DNA from: Streptomyces sp. TLI_053
GTDB taxonomy: Bacteria; Actinomycetota; Actinomycetes; Streptomycetales; Streptomycetaceae
DNA: 64,000 nt
Assembly (NCBI RefSeq): GCF_900105395.1
Contig: NZ_LT629775.1
Coordinates: 8,769,501-8,833,500 of the forward strand
Reading direction: 5' to 3'
The notes under the pieces were generated by a model. The model saw nothing but the letters and a program-made list of their open reading frames with translations, was not told the DNA's origin and did not search any database. The position numbers and the translations under genes were made by a program. Shown here piece after piece: positions 49,291 to 57,803 of the stretch. The stretch's first letter is position 1; each line of letters begins with the position of its first letter.

Positions 49291-50471
49291 CCCCGACACC
49301 GATTCCCCGCCCCGACCACCGCCGCCACGTCCACGTCGACGCCGTCGACCCGCACCGGCGCGGCACCGCCCGCGGCGAGCAGTTGCGCGCGCACCTCCCC
49401 GCCGCGCTCGACGTGTACGACCGCCTCTTCGCCCTCGGCGGCATCACCCCCGCCCGGGTCCGTGACGACGCCGAACGCGCTCTCGACGCCGTCGGCGAGT
49501 TCCGCCCGGGTGCCCGTGCCGAGATCGAGGGCATCGCCAGCGGCGCCGGGCTCGACCCCTGGCGCCTCGCCGCCCTCAACGCCCGGACCGAGATCCTCGC
49601 CCGCAGCGTCACCGTCCCGCCGGGGGAGTGCACCACCCTGGTGCGCCGGGCCGCCCAGCCGTTCGGCAGTCCCGGTGCCCCGGCGACGGCGGTGCGCACC
49701 TTCGGCGTGCAGACCTGGGACTGGCACGTCGAACTCAGTGCCCACTGGCACACGCTGGAGTCACGGGGCGGGCGGCACACCGTCGTCGGCCTCACCGAGG
49801 ACGGCATCCTCGGCAAGATCGGGATCAACAGTGCGGGCCTCGCCCTGCACTTCAACATCCTCGGGCACGCCCGCGACGGCATCGGCGGAGTGCCGGTGCA
49901 CGTGCTCGCGGCGGTGGTCCTCGCGGAGGCGGGCAGCGTCGCCGAGGCCGTCGACCTGGTCCGCGGCGCGCCGCTCGCCTCCTCCGGCTCGTTCGCGCTC
50001 TTCGACGGGACGCAGGCCACCCTGCTCGACCTCAGTCCGGCCGGGGTGTTCGCGGTCGCCCCGGACGAGCGCGGCCTGCTGGTGCGCACCAACCACTTCC
50101 TGACGCCGGTACCGGCGGCCGAGGAGAAGAATTGGCTCTACCAGCCGGACTCGGGCGAGCGCCACGACTTCGTGCGGGCCCGGCTCGCGGGCCTTCGGCA
50201 GCTCCCGGACACGCCGGAGTCGCTGGCCCGCTGTCTGGTCACCGGTCCCGGTGAACCGCCCGTCACCTGCCTGCCCGACCCGGCGGAAGCGCTCGGCCGC
50301 CGCTGGGCGAGTCTCGCCACCGTCGTCCTGGACCCGGCGACGCGCACGGCGGCCGTCCTCGACGGCACCCCCGCCGATCTCGACACCCGCCCCTGGCGCA
50401 CCCTCACCGCCGCCCAGCGGAGCCGACAGAACGGCTTCGTGCCCATGTCCGGTTTCCCATCGGCCCGTTGA
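49287..50471 (+). CDS. C45-family peptidase/acyltransferase (IAT-like Ntn hydrolase)
   Basis: The 394-residue product resembles acyl-CoA:6-aminopenicillanate acyltransferases. It has an N-terminal RGEQLRAHL segment and the nucleophile Cys in PPGECTTL (C115), which would become the new N-terminus after autoproteolysis. It then has TWDWHV and the GLTEDGILGKIGINSAGL core. Such enzymes hydrolyse or transfer acyl groups on amides. The GTG start overlaps the amidohydrolase stop (GTGA), with GGAAGGA before it, so the two are made together under the TetR operators. A joint deacylation-plus-ring-opening pathway is plausible but unproven. Confidence 0.85.
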   Translation: MTPTPIPRPDHRRHVHVDAVDPHRRGTARGEQLRAHLPAALDVYDRLFALGGITPARVRDDAERALDAVGEFRPGARAEIEGIASGAGLDPWRLAALNARTEILARSVTVPPGECTTLVRRAAQPFGSPGAPATAVRTFGVQTWDWHVELSAHWHTLESRGGRHTVVGLTEDGILGKIGINSAGLALHFNILGHARDGIGGVPVHVLAAVVLAEAGSVAEAVDLVRGAPLASSGSFALFDGTQATLLDLSPAGVFAVAPDERGLLVRTNHFLTPVPAAEEKNWLYQPDSGERHDFVRARLAGLRQLPDTPESLARCLVTGPGEPPVTCLPDPAEALGRRWASLATVVLDPATRTAAVLDGTPADLDTRPWRTLTAAQRSRQNGFVPMSGFPSAR

Positions 50472-50496
50472 GCAGGCCGCGGGGAAGGAACCGCCG

Positions 50497-51008
50497 TTGC
50501 CGGTGTCGGACGACCTGGGGGACCGGATCGAGCCGCTGCTGCCGGTGCGGCAGCAGCGGCTGCGCGGGATCGGCCGCCCACCGCTGGACGGCCGGGGCTG
50601 CTTTCAGGGGGTCCTGTTCGTGTTGCCCACAGGACTCCGGTGGGAGTGGTTGCCGCAGGAACTCGGCTTCGGGTCGGGCATGACCTGCCGGCGCCGACCG
50701 CGGGACTGGCACGAGGCCGGGGCGGGGGACCGGCTGTGCCAGGTGCTGCCGACCGAACCGCACCGTGCCGGTGAGCCGGGGCTACGACTTCGACAAGTAC
50801 TGCCGGCGGCTGTGGAAACGGGGCATCAAGCCGGTCATCGCCGGTCCAGGAGTGCCGTACGGCTCCGGACCCGGAGCCGTACGGCGAGTCGTCGAGCGAA
50901 CGAACCCCCATTCACGGCTTCCGACGCCTGCGGATCCGCTGGGACATCCGCGACGACATCCATGAGGCCCTTCTCGAACTGGGCCGCAGGCTCGCGACAG
51001 CGCGTCTG
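50497..51008 (+). pseudogene. Decayed IS5-type transposase remnant
   Basis: Pieces of an IS5-like transposase lie in three frames. The N-terminal part (50497 to about 50763) reads LPVSDDLGDRIEPLLP... and FVLPTGLRWEWLPQELGFGSGMTCRRR. A C-terminal part (about 50768-50905) reads SRGYDFDKYCRRLWKRGIKP and VVERTN. A last part (about 50912-51005) reads GFRRLRIRWDIRDDIHEA in a third frame. The middle, including most of the DDE catalytic region, is missing, so it cannot be active. Inverted terminal repeats were not found. Confidence 0.85.
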
Positions 51009-51082
51009 ACGTCCGGTCGCGCCTCCGGCCGCGCGGCCGCCCCGGTGCGTGGCAGGCCTGCCACGGTGGGCCCGACGCGAAA

Positions 51083-51111
51083 GGCCCGGCGCGGGAACCC
51101 CGCGCCGGGCC
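51083..51111 (-). terminator. Terminator of the MHYT gene
   Basis: A 13-bp perfect stem, GGCCCGGCGCGGG with CCCGCGCCGGGCC, has a 3-nt loop. In the minus-strand direction it is followed by TTT. It lies 65 nt beyond the stop of the MHYT protein gene. Confidence 0.8.
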
Positions 51112-51175
51112 GTCGGCCCGTGTCCGGCCGCTCGGACCGGGCGGACCGCTCGGACCGGTCGGAACGGAGGGCCGG

Positions 51176-51973
51176 TCAGCCCTGCTGCTCGAACAGCGGC
51201 ACCCGGACCGGCTCCGGCCGGTCGCGGTCCAGCCCCGACAGGGAGGCGTCGTGCGGAGACAGCATCAGCGCGATGCCGCCGAGCGAGAGCAGCACGAGGA
51301 CCGCCACCGCCAGCGGGGTGATGAACTGCGAGGCGGACAGTCCGCCGGTCGGGACGCGGCCGTCCAGCACCACCGAGACGGCGGCCATGCCGGTGTAGTG
51401 CATCGCGACCACCGCGACCCCGGCGACGAGGGACGAGGCGAGCGAGGCGAGCAGACCGGTGATGTTCAGCGTCATCCAGAGTGCGGCGGTCGACGCGGCC
51501 ACGGCGATCGCGATCGAGCCGGCGACGGTGAGGGTGTCGTAGGACACCTGCCCCTGGACGTGCATCGCCGCCATGCCGAGGTAGTGCATCGCGGCCACAC
51601 CCAGGCCCATGACGGTGCCGCCGATCAGCAGCGTGCCGACGGTCCGCGGCCGGTAGCCGACGTAGAGGATGCCGAGACCGCAGACCGCGATCGCCAGCAC
51701 CAGGCTGCACAGCGTCATCGGGACGTTGTAGAGGACGGTCGAGCCGGTGACGTTGAAGCCCAGCATGGCGATGAAGTGCATCGTCCAGATGCCGCAGCCG
51801 ATCTCGGCGGCCCCCAGCAGCAGCCAGCCGAGCCGTCGGCGCGGCGGCAGGTCGAGGGCGCGGACGGTGCAGCGCAGTCCGAGCGCGGCGCCGGTGCAGG
51901 CCACCAGGTAGGAGAGGACCGGGTTGAGCCAGCCGTAATGGAAGCCGTCGATGACGGCGGTATGGGGGTGCAT
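51176..51973 (-). CDS. MHYT-domain integral membrane sensor protein
   Basis: The 265-residue membrane protein has about seven helices and three MHYT-type motifs: WTMHFIAML, AAMHYLGMAAM and VAMHYTGMAAV. Methionine and histidine pairs in this family are proposed to bind copper and sense oxygen, CO or NO. In other bacteria the domain is linked to signalling outputs, but here it stands alone. The ATG at 51973 (MHPHTAVIDGF) is the normal family start; an upstream in-frame extension is Arg/Pro-rich and unlikely. No partner gene is evident. Confidence 0.9.
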   Translation of the reverse strand: MHPHTAVIDGFHYGWLNPVLSYLVACTGAALGLRCTVRALDLPPRRRLGWLLLGAAEIGCGIWTMHFIAMLGFNVTGSTVLYNVPMTLCSLVLAIAVCGLGILYVGYRPRTVGTLLIGGTVMGLGVAAMHYLGMAAMHVQGQVSYDTLTVAGSIAIAVAASTAALWMTLNITGLLASLASSLVAGVAVVAMHYTGMAAVSVVLDGRVPTGGLSASQFITPLAVAVLVLLSLGGIALMLSPHDASLSGLDRDRPEPVRVPLFEQQG

Positions 51974-52545
51974 GAAGGTACCTGAGCTGATGTGTCGTTG
52001 ATGGATGCGGACGGGCGAGGCCCGCACGCGGCGGAGCCCGGTGCGGGCCCGCCGCCGGAGGGAGGGCGTGGGGAAGGGCGTGTGGGGACGGAACCCCCGG
52101 GGGCGGCGGGGCACCGGGACCAGCACCGGGCCACGGCCGCACCCGGCCCGGTCGGTGTCCCGTCACATCGCTCCTCGAGGGCCCTGGTTCGGCGACCCCG
52201 GTGGTCCGTCCGGCGTCGAGGGTCACAGGCGGCGCCACGGGGTGTCGGCAGACGGGGGCGGGCATGCGGGACGGGCCTCGTGAGCCCCCGCACGCGACGG
52301 GAAGCCGTCTGCCGGGCCTCACGTGCGGGTACATACTATCTGCCCGCCGAGGTCAAGGTCTGTCAGGGGGTACTTTCGGGGATCTTCGGTGAAGGCCGTC
52401 GGCCGGCATCACTCCGGCACCACTCCGGCGCCGCTCCGGTGCGGGTCAACCGGAGGCCGCCCGGAGGCCGCCCGGAGGTCGGCCGCCGGTCGGATGCAGG
52501 TCGGCTGCCGCCAGGCCCCTGCCCTGCCGCGCTCGGTGGACGGCC
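51974..52545. other. 572-nt gene-free region
   Basis: No coding region is supported between the MHYT start and the lipase stop. A relatively AT-rich segment at about 52328-52345 (GGTACATACTATC) may be a promoter. At about 52450-52480 the 10-11-bp unit GGAGGCCGCCC is repeated. Nothing else was recognised. Confidence 0.4.
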
Positions 52546-53301
52546 TCAGCCACCGGTGAGGACGGCGGCGACCCGGGCGAGCACCGCCGCGTTGCCGAGG
52601 AAGTCGTTGTGCTTGAGACCGGGGACCTCGGTGTTGGTGGCGCCGTCGAGTCGGGTGCTCGAGGCGGGGGTTATCTGTTCGTCGGCCGGTGACCAGAAGG
52701 TCCAGTAGTGGACCGGGGCGGGCGTCTCCGGGGTGCGGTTCAGGTGGCTGACGACGTAGGAACCGGGCGTCATGTCCCGGCAGCCCTGGTCCCAGGCGGC
52801 GCAGAGCCAGGCCAGGCCGGTGCCGTGGTTGGGGCCGGCCAGCGAGATCCAGTTCTTCACCGTGCGGCTGCCGTTGCCGAACTTGACGTACCAGCGGCTG
52901 GGCAGGCTGCCGAGGCTGTGGGCGACGATGTCGACCTTGGCGGCACCGGTCTGCGCGAGCACCTGGTCGACGTAGGCGGAGAGCCGGTCGGCGAGGGTCT
53001 CGTTCGTGGACAGCGAGGTGTCGTACGACCAGGTGAAGAGCCGGCTGCGGTCGTAGCCCTTCGAGAGCAGGACGTCGATCGCGGTGCCCCAGACCCCGGG
53101 GTCGGCGTTGCGCCCGTGAATGAGGACGACCGGAGTGGTCGCGGGGGCGGCGAGGGCCGGGGTGACGGCGACGGGTGCCACGAGGAGGGCGGCGGCCGAG
53201 GCGGCGACGAGGGCGGTCCGGACGGTGCTGCGGACCGCGGTCGGCGAGGTGGCCGGGGCGGTCGGGGCGGCCGGGGTGACGGTCTGGGCGGTGCGGCGCA
53301 T
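52546..53301 (-). CDS. Secreted triacylglycerol lipase (lipase class 2)
   Basis: The 251-residue precursor has a long signal peptide (about 1-52, ending ALAAPA). The lipase core has an HGRN oxyanion loop, AHSLGS (nucleophile S129), SPADEQI (D207) and KHNDFL (H231), a complete Ser/Asp/His triad. It hydrolyses lipid esters outside the cell. Three cysteines are visible (C167, C174 and one more not placed confidently). It is divergent from a TetR gene across about 350 nt, but regulation by that TetR is only a guess. Confidence 0.9.
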   Translation of the reverse strand: MRRTAQTVTPAAPTAPATSPTAVRSTVRTALVAASAAALLVAPVAVTPALAAPATTPVVLIHGRNADPGVWGTAIDVLLSKGYDRSRLFTWSYDTSLSTNETLADRLSAYVDQVLAQTGAAKVDIVAHSLGSLPSRWYVKFGNGSRTVKNWISLAGPNHGTGLAWLCAAWDQGCRDMTPGSYVVSHLNRTPETPAPVHYWTFWSPADEQITPASSTRLDGATNTEVPGLKHNDFLGNAAVLARVAAVLTGG

Positions 53302-53470
53302 GGTGCGTCCTCCGGGATCGGTCGACGGTGGCGGCGCGCGACGCCGTGTCCGGAGGTGGTGCGGACACGGCGCTTCCCACGTCCGACATCATCCGCGACG
53401 GGTTCCTCGGTCGGTAGGGCGCGTCGGTCGGGTGCGTCGGTCGGGTGCGGCCGTCGGGGCGGTGTCGGAA

Positions 53471-53500
53471 AGGACGGTGCTGGACAGGACGGTGCTGGAC
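53471..53500. repeat. 15-bp tandem direct repeat in the lipase/TetR spacer
   Basis: AGGACGGTGCTGGAC occurs twice in exact tandem. Earlier in the same spacer (53420-53445) GGTGCGTCGGTCG-like units also repeat. The 349-nt spacer otherwise shows no gene. An inverted repeat, TTCCTC...GAGGAA, lies at about 53609-53634, just before the TetR gene. Confidence 0.7.
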
Positions 53501-53650
53501 AGGACGGGTCGGCAGGTCGGCGCGCCAGGGCATTTCCCCCCGGGAGGGCGGGAGCAGCGTCCGCGACCGGCTACGCTCTTCGCCGAGGGATATGGACCGA
53601 GGGTCCGTTTCCTCGGAGCGGACCCGGAGGAACGAGAAGGGCGGAACGGC

Positions 53651-54298
53651 ATGTCCGAGCACAGGTCCCGCAAGGACGCCGTCCGCAACAGGGCGGCCGT
53701 TCTCGCGGCCGCCGACGCCCTGTTCGCCCGGCGGGAGAACGCCGAGGACGTCACCATGGCCGAGGTCGCGGCCGCGGCCGGTGTCGGCAAGGGCACGATC
53801 TTCCGGGCCTTCGGGGACCGGGCCGGACTGCTCCGCGCGCTGTACGAGGCCCGGCTCGAACCGCTCGGAGCCGCGGTCGGGACGGGCCCGCCGCCGCTCG
53901 GGCCGGACGCCCCGCCGGCCGAGCGGGTCCCCGCCCTGCTCGACGCCCTGCTCCGCTTCAAGCTCGACAACCGCGCGCTCGCCCTGGCGCTGGAGGACGG
54001 CGACACCAGCCCCTACCGGACGGAGCACTACGCGCGCTGGCACGATCTGCTCCGCACGCTGCTGGAGCGGATCCCGCTCGCGGCCGACAGCGGCTTCACC
54101 GCCCACGTGCTGCTCGCCGCGGTCCGCGCCGACCTGGTCGAGTACCTGGCCGGACCGGGCGGCACGGACCGGGAGGAGCTGCGGGCGCGGCTGGCGGAGC
54201 TGGTCGGTACGGTTCTGACGCCCGCTCCGCCGGACCGGGGGCCGGGATCGGGGCCGGGTCCGGGTCCGGGTCCGGGGCCGGGTCCCGCCGGAGGCTGA
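53651..54298 (+). CDS. TetR-family regulator
   Basis: The 215-residue protein has an N-terminal TetR helix-turn-helix (about 35-62; MAEVAAAAGVGKGTIFRAFG) and a helical ligand domain. It ends in a Gly-Pro repeat tail (GPGPGPGPGPGPAGG). The ATG follows AGAAGGG. It lies between a divergent lipase gene and a LysR-type regulator gene. Target genes cannot be read from the sequence. Confidence 0.9.
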   Translation: MSEHRSRKDAVRNRAAVLAAADALFARRENAEDVTMAEVAAAAGVGKGTIFRAFGDRAGLLRALYEARLEPLGAAVGTGPPPLGPDAPPAERVPALLDALLRFKLDNRALALALEDGDTSPYRTEHYARWHDLLRTLLERIPLAADSGFTAHVLLAAVRADLVEYLAGPGGTDREELRARLAELVGTVLTPAPPDRGPGSGPGPGPGPGPGPAGG

Positions 54299-54428
54299 GC
54301 GAGCGGCTGCCCGCCCGTCCGCCCGTCCGCCCGTCCGTACGCGGAAGCGCCGCCGCCGGGGTACTGTCCTCTCCGCGCCGCCCGCCGAGGAGGGCGGCGG
54401 CACCGGCGCGCACTCGGGGGGAACGACC

Positions 54429-55346
54429 ATGCTCGACGTCAGGCGGCTCACCATGCTCCAGGCCGTGGCCGAGCACGGCAGCTTCAACCGCGCCGCCACC
54501 GCGCTGCTGCTGACACCCTCCGCCGTCTCCCAGCAGATCGCGGCCCTCGAACGCGGTCTCGGCACCTCCGTGGTGGAGCGGTCGACGCGCGGGGTGCGGC
54601 TGACCGAGGCGGGTCGGCTGCTGGTCGACGCCGCCGTCGCGGTGGGCGCCGAACTGCGGCACGCCGAGGAACGGATCGCGAGCCTGGGCGCGGACCGGCC
54701 CCGGCTGACGCTCGCCACCTTCACCAGTGGCGGCCGCCACCTGCTGCCCCCGGTGCTGGCCCGGTTCGCGGCGGCGCACCCGGAGGTGGAACTGCGGATC
54801 GTCGAGCGCGAGCCGGAGGACAGCCTCCCGATGGTCCGCGACGGCAGCGCCGACCTCGCCCTCGCCTACCACTTCGACGGGCCGCTGCCCGTCGTCCCGG
54901 GCGACCGCTCCGGCCTGGAGTGGACGCCGCTGATGACGGACCCGCTGTCGGTCGTCCTGCCCGAGCACCATCCGCTGGCCGGCCGGGACGCCCTCGACCT
55001 CTCCGAACTCGCCGACGACCCCTGGGTGCTGGGCTGCTCGAAGACCGAGGCCTTCCTGCGCCGCCACGCCCTGATGGCCGGTTTCGAACTGCGGGTGGCG
55101 GGCTCCACCACCGACTACTTCTTCGCCCGCTCCCTGGTCGCCGCCGGCGTCGGCGTCTCCCTCGTCCCGCAGGTCGCCCTCGACCCGCCGCAGTCCGGCA
55201 CCCGGGTCGTCCCCGTCACCCCGCCGCGCCCCGCCCGCCACTTCGGCCTCGCGCTGCCCCGTCGGCGCCGCGCCCGCCCGTACGCCGACGCGCTGGCCGC
55301 CCTGCTGCACGACCGCGCCACGGGTGCCGCCCCCGGTCCGGCCTGA
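54429..55346 (+). CDS. LysR-family regulator
   Basis: The 305-residue protein has the LysR winged helix (1-60; GSFNRAATALLLTPSAVSQQ) and a substrate-binding domain of two alpha/beta lobes. It is a typical LTTR, with RLTLATFTSGGRHLLPPVL opening the effector domain. The ATG is preceded by a GGGGGAAC stretch. No divergent target gene is adjacent, which is unusual for this family; the downstream VWA gene or distant genes may be the targets. Confidence 0.9.
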   Translation: MLDVRRLTMLQAVAEHGSFNRAATALLLTPSAVSQQIAALERGLGTSVVERSTRGVRLTEAGRLLVDAAVAVGAELRHAEERIASLGADRPRLTLATFTSGGRHLLPPVLARFAAAHPEVELRIVEREPEDSLPMVRDGSADLALAYHFDGPLPVVPGDRSGLEWTPLMTDPLSVVLPEHHPLAGRDALDLSELADDPWVLGCSKTEAFLRRHALMAGFELRVAGSTTDYFFARSLVAAGVGVSLVPQVALDPPQSGTRVVPVTPPRPARHFGLALPRRRRARPYADALAALLHDRATGAAPGPA

Positions 55347-55363
55347 CGCTCCGCTCCGGCCCG

Positions 55364-55398
55364 GACCGATGCCCCCGACCGATGCCCCGGACCGATGC
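55364..55398. repeat. Three GACCGATGC direct repeats, 13-bp period
   Basis: GACCGATGC occurs at 55364, 55377 and 55390, exactly 13 bp apart, in the spacer after the LysR gene. They could be a binding array or a replication-slippage product. Confidence 0.6.
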
Positions 55399-55559
55399 TC
55401 TGGCCCCGCCCGAATCCCTGGCCCGAATCCCCGCCCCCTTCCCCGGCCGCGGCAGCCTCCCGGTCCGGCGGAATTGTCAGACCCTCCCCATAGGGTTGGA
55501 ACAACGCCGAGGGGAGCGCCGGAAGGCGCCGGAAATGGCGTTGGGAAAAGGGGAGAAGA

Positions 55560-56657
55560 ATGTCCACGAACAGGATCGACCACAAGGTCAACCACGTTTC
55601 GCTGGTGGTCGACAAGTCCGGCTCGATGCGCCAGCACGAGCAGCAGCTGGTCCGGGTCGTGGACGAGTTCGTCAAGGGTCTCCAGGAGGAGTCCGACCGG
55701 CTCGGGCACGAGACCAGGATCAGCCTCTACGCCTTCGACCACGAAGTGCGGAACCTCGTCTGGGACATGGACGTCAAGCACCTGCCCTCGCTGAAGGGCC
55801 TCTACCGGGTCGACAACGGCGCGACGGCGCTGATCGAGGCGGCCGTGAAGTCCGTCGACGATCTGAAGAACATCTGGGAGGGCTACGGGGAGCACTCCTT
55901 CCTCCAGGTCGTCGTGACCGACGGGGAGGAGAACGCCTCCGGCTGTTCCGAGAGCGGAAAGATGCACATCCGCATTCCGGGCGCCAAGGGGAAGGCCGTG
56001 CTGCAGGGGTGGATGGAGCGGATCCACACGGCCATGGCCGGGCTGCCCGACCACTGGACCTCGGCGATTCTGGTCCCGAATTCGCTGGCCAAGCGCACCG
56101 CCCAGGAGTACGGATTCCCCGCGGGCAATATCGCGATCTGGGACGCCGACTCCAGCAAGGGCGTCGAGGAGGCCATCGGCACCGTCAAGTCCGCCGCCAC
56201 GAGCTTCCTGCGCGGCCGCGAGAAGGGTGTCCGGGGCACCAAGAACCTCTTCACCATGGGCCAGGACCTCAGCGCCGCCGAGGTCACCGCCGAGCTCGAC
56301 GCCCTGGACCCGGGTGCGTACGCGCTCGTCCCGGTCGACAAGCAGCTGCCCATCCGCGAGTTCGTCACCGGCGCCGGGCACACCTACCGGACGGGCTGCG
56401 CCTTCTACGAGCTGTCCAAGCGGGAGCGGATCCAGGGCGGCAAGCAGCTCGCCGTCGCGGAGAAGGACCCGGCCACCGGCCGGATGACAGGCAGGGTGTT
56501 CTCGGGCCCGGCGGCCCGCCGACTGCTCGGCCTGCCGTCCTCGGAGGCCACGGTCAAGCCCGGCGACAATCCGGCCTACACGGTGTTCGTCCAGTCCACC
56601 TCCGTCAACCGGAAGTTGGTGCCGGGTACGGAGCTTCTCGTCATGCTGCAGCCGTAG
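55560..56657 (+). CDS. Von Willebrand A (MIDAS) domain protein
   Basis: The 365-residue soluble protein starts with a VWA domain holding a complete-looking MIDAS: VVDKSGSMR (D18, S20, S22) and VVTDGEEN. The C-terminal half is uncharacterised and ends VNRKLVPGTELLVMLQP. There is no signal peptide or membrane helix, so it acts in the cytoplasm. I associate similar proteins with actinobacteria and their phages, but without a search this is only an impression. The ATG follows AAAAGGGGAGAAG. The codons look slightly less GC-biased than those of the neighbours, which may indicate transfer. Confidence 0.85.
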   Translation: MSTNRIDHKVNHVSLVVDKSGSMRQHEQQLVRVVDEFVKGLQEESDRLGHETRISLYAFDHEVRNLVWDMDVKHLPSLKGLYRVDNGATALIEAAVKSVDDLKNIWEGYGEHSFLQVVVTDGEENASGCSESGKMHIRIPGAKGKAVLQGWMERIHTAMAGLPDHWTSAILVPNSLAKRTAQEYGFPAGNIAIWDADSSKGVEEAIGTVKSAATSFLRGREKGVRGTKNLFTMGQDLSAAEVTAELDALDPGAYALVPVDKQLPIREFVTGAGHTYRTGCAFYELSKRERIQGGKQLAVAEKDPATGRMTGRVFSGPAARRLLGLPSSEATVKPGDNPAYTVFVQSTSVNRKLVPGTELLVMLQP

Positions 56658-57032
56658 TCGGGTGCGGCCCGGAGCGGCGGCCCCGCCGTCCCGGGCCTCC
56701 CCGGGTTGCCCCGTCCCGGGCCGGGGTGCCCCCCCTGCCCTCCCGGCTCTGTCCGGGGGGATGCAGCGGGGTGGTGTCGGCGACGGGGTTTTCGGCCATC
56801 GTTGCGGGTGTTTTTGGTCGCCGGCGGGGTCCGGTCGGGGTGTGGACCGGTCCGGGTTGCTCGGACAGGTGATCGATGGTTACCTCGGCCCGTGACCTCG
56901 TTGGTACCAGGTGTCTCATATGGAACTGACGTTCCATCGGTTCATGACAGTTCGTCAGAAGACTTCCGGGGGGAGGGATTCGACCAAACAGATGGGGTTC
57001 CGTCCGCAAATGTCGGCGGATCGGGGCCGGGA
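56658..57032. other. Control region before the hotdog-protein operon
   Basis: These 375 nt hold no separate gene. GC content falls noticeably after about 56880, which suits a promoter. The 7-bp-arm inverted repeat at 56920-56937 lies here. TGACAG-like words at 56945 may form another half-site. Confidence 0.5.
56920..56937. promoter_or_regulatory. Inverted repeat ATGGAAC-TGAC-GTTCCAT, operator candidate
   Basis: Perfect 7-bp arms around a TGAC core sit about 100 nt before the operon. AfsA-type genes are usually controlled by TetR-like butyrolactone receptors binding such palindromes. This one does not match the classical ARE consensus closely, so the regulator is unknown. Confidence 0.5.
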
Positions 57033-57803
57033 GTGGTCGTCCCGGTGGTGGTGGACGAGAAGGACGTGTGTTTCTTCGATCACCCGCTGGACCATGTGCC
57101 CGGAATGGTGCTGGTGGCGGGAGTGCTGGACTTCGTCGGGGCCCGGGCACCGGAACAGCTCGATGCGGACGGTGGCCGGCTGCGGCTCACGATGAGCTTC
57201 GACCGGATGTGTGAGCTGGGTTCGCCGGTGTGGCTGAGCGGCGGCCCGATCGCGGCCGACGACGGGCCGGCGTGGGAGCTGGCGGCGTTGCAGGACGGCG
57301 AGGCCGTCAGCCGGGCCACGATCCGCCTGGGCGGGACACCCTCCCCGCTCCGAACGGGGCGGGAGGCCGCGGTACCCGCCGATCCGGGGCTGGTGCACCG
57401 GCACCGGCCGGAGAACGTCCTGCTGGGCGGTGCAGTGCGGGTCGAACGGGCCGCGGTGCTGGTTCCGCCGACGGGCCACCGGCTGGCGGGCGGCGGGGTG
57501 CACACCCCGGGGGCGCTGGTCGAGTCGGCCCGGCAGATGGCGACGATGCTCGGCCACACGGCCCACGGGCGGGACGTCGACGCGCAGATGCTCTGGCTGT
57601 CGCTGGAGGCGGACCTGCCGACCGGCCTGCCGATCGAGGTGCCGTTGGAGTTGCGGTGGGAGTTCGCACCGGCGCGCGGGGCGCGCGCGGTGTACGGGTT
57701 CGCGGTCGTGGACGCGGAGAGCGGCGAGGGGTACGGCCGGATGCAGATCGGCGTCCACACCCTCAGTCGCGCGGGTTACTTGAAGCGGAGGTCGGCGAAG
57801 TGA
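57033..57803 (+). CDS. AfsA-type hotdog protein (butyrolactone/butenolide synthase-like)
   Basis: From the GTG at 57033 the product has 256 residues. An upstream in-frame GTG at 56892 would add 47, and GTGs at 57045-57051 are also possible. The first half holds FFDHPLDHVPGMVLVAG and a second half begins VHRHRPENVLL, continuing GHRLAGGGVHTPGALVESARQM. These are the marks of A-factor synthase (AfsA) hotdog domains, which condense a beta-ketoacyl-ACP with dihydroxyacetone phosphate. Known AfsA proteins have the VHK...P.NVL part before the DHPxDHVPG part, so the halves appear swapped here. It heads a six-gene overlapping operon. Confidence 0.75.
   Translation: MVVPVVVDEKDVCFFDHPLDHVPGMVLVAGVLDFVGARAPEQLDADGGRLRLTMSFDRMCELGSPVWLSGGPIAADDGPAWELAALQDGEAVSRATIRLGGTPSPLRTGREAAVPADPGLVHRHRPENVLLGGAVRVERAAVLVPPTGHRLAGGGVHTPGALVESARQMATMLGHTAHGRDVDAQMLWLSLEADLPTGLPIEVPLELRWEFAPARGARAVYGFAVVDAESGEGYGRMQIGVHTLSRAGYLKRRSAK

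Noticed and set aside
56892..57032. N-terminal extension of the hotdog protein to the GTG at 56892
   Set aside because: The stretch is lower in GC, contains an operator-like inverted repeat and encodes no hotdog sequence. It is kept only as an alternative.
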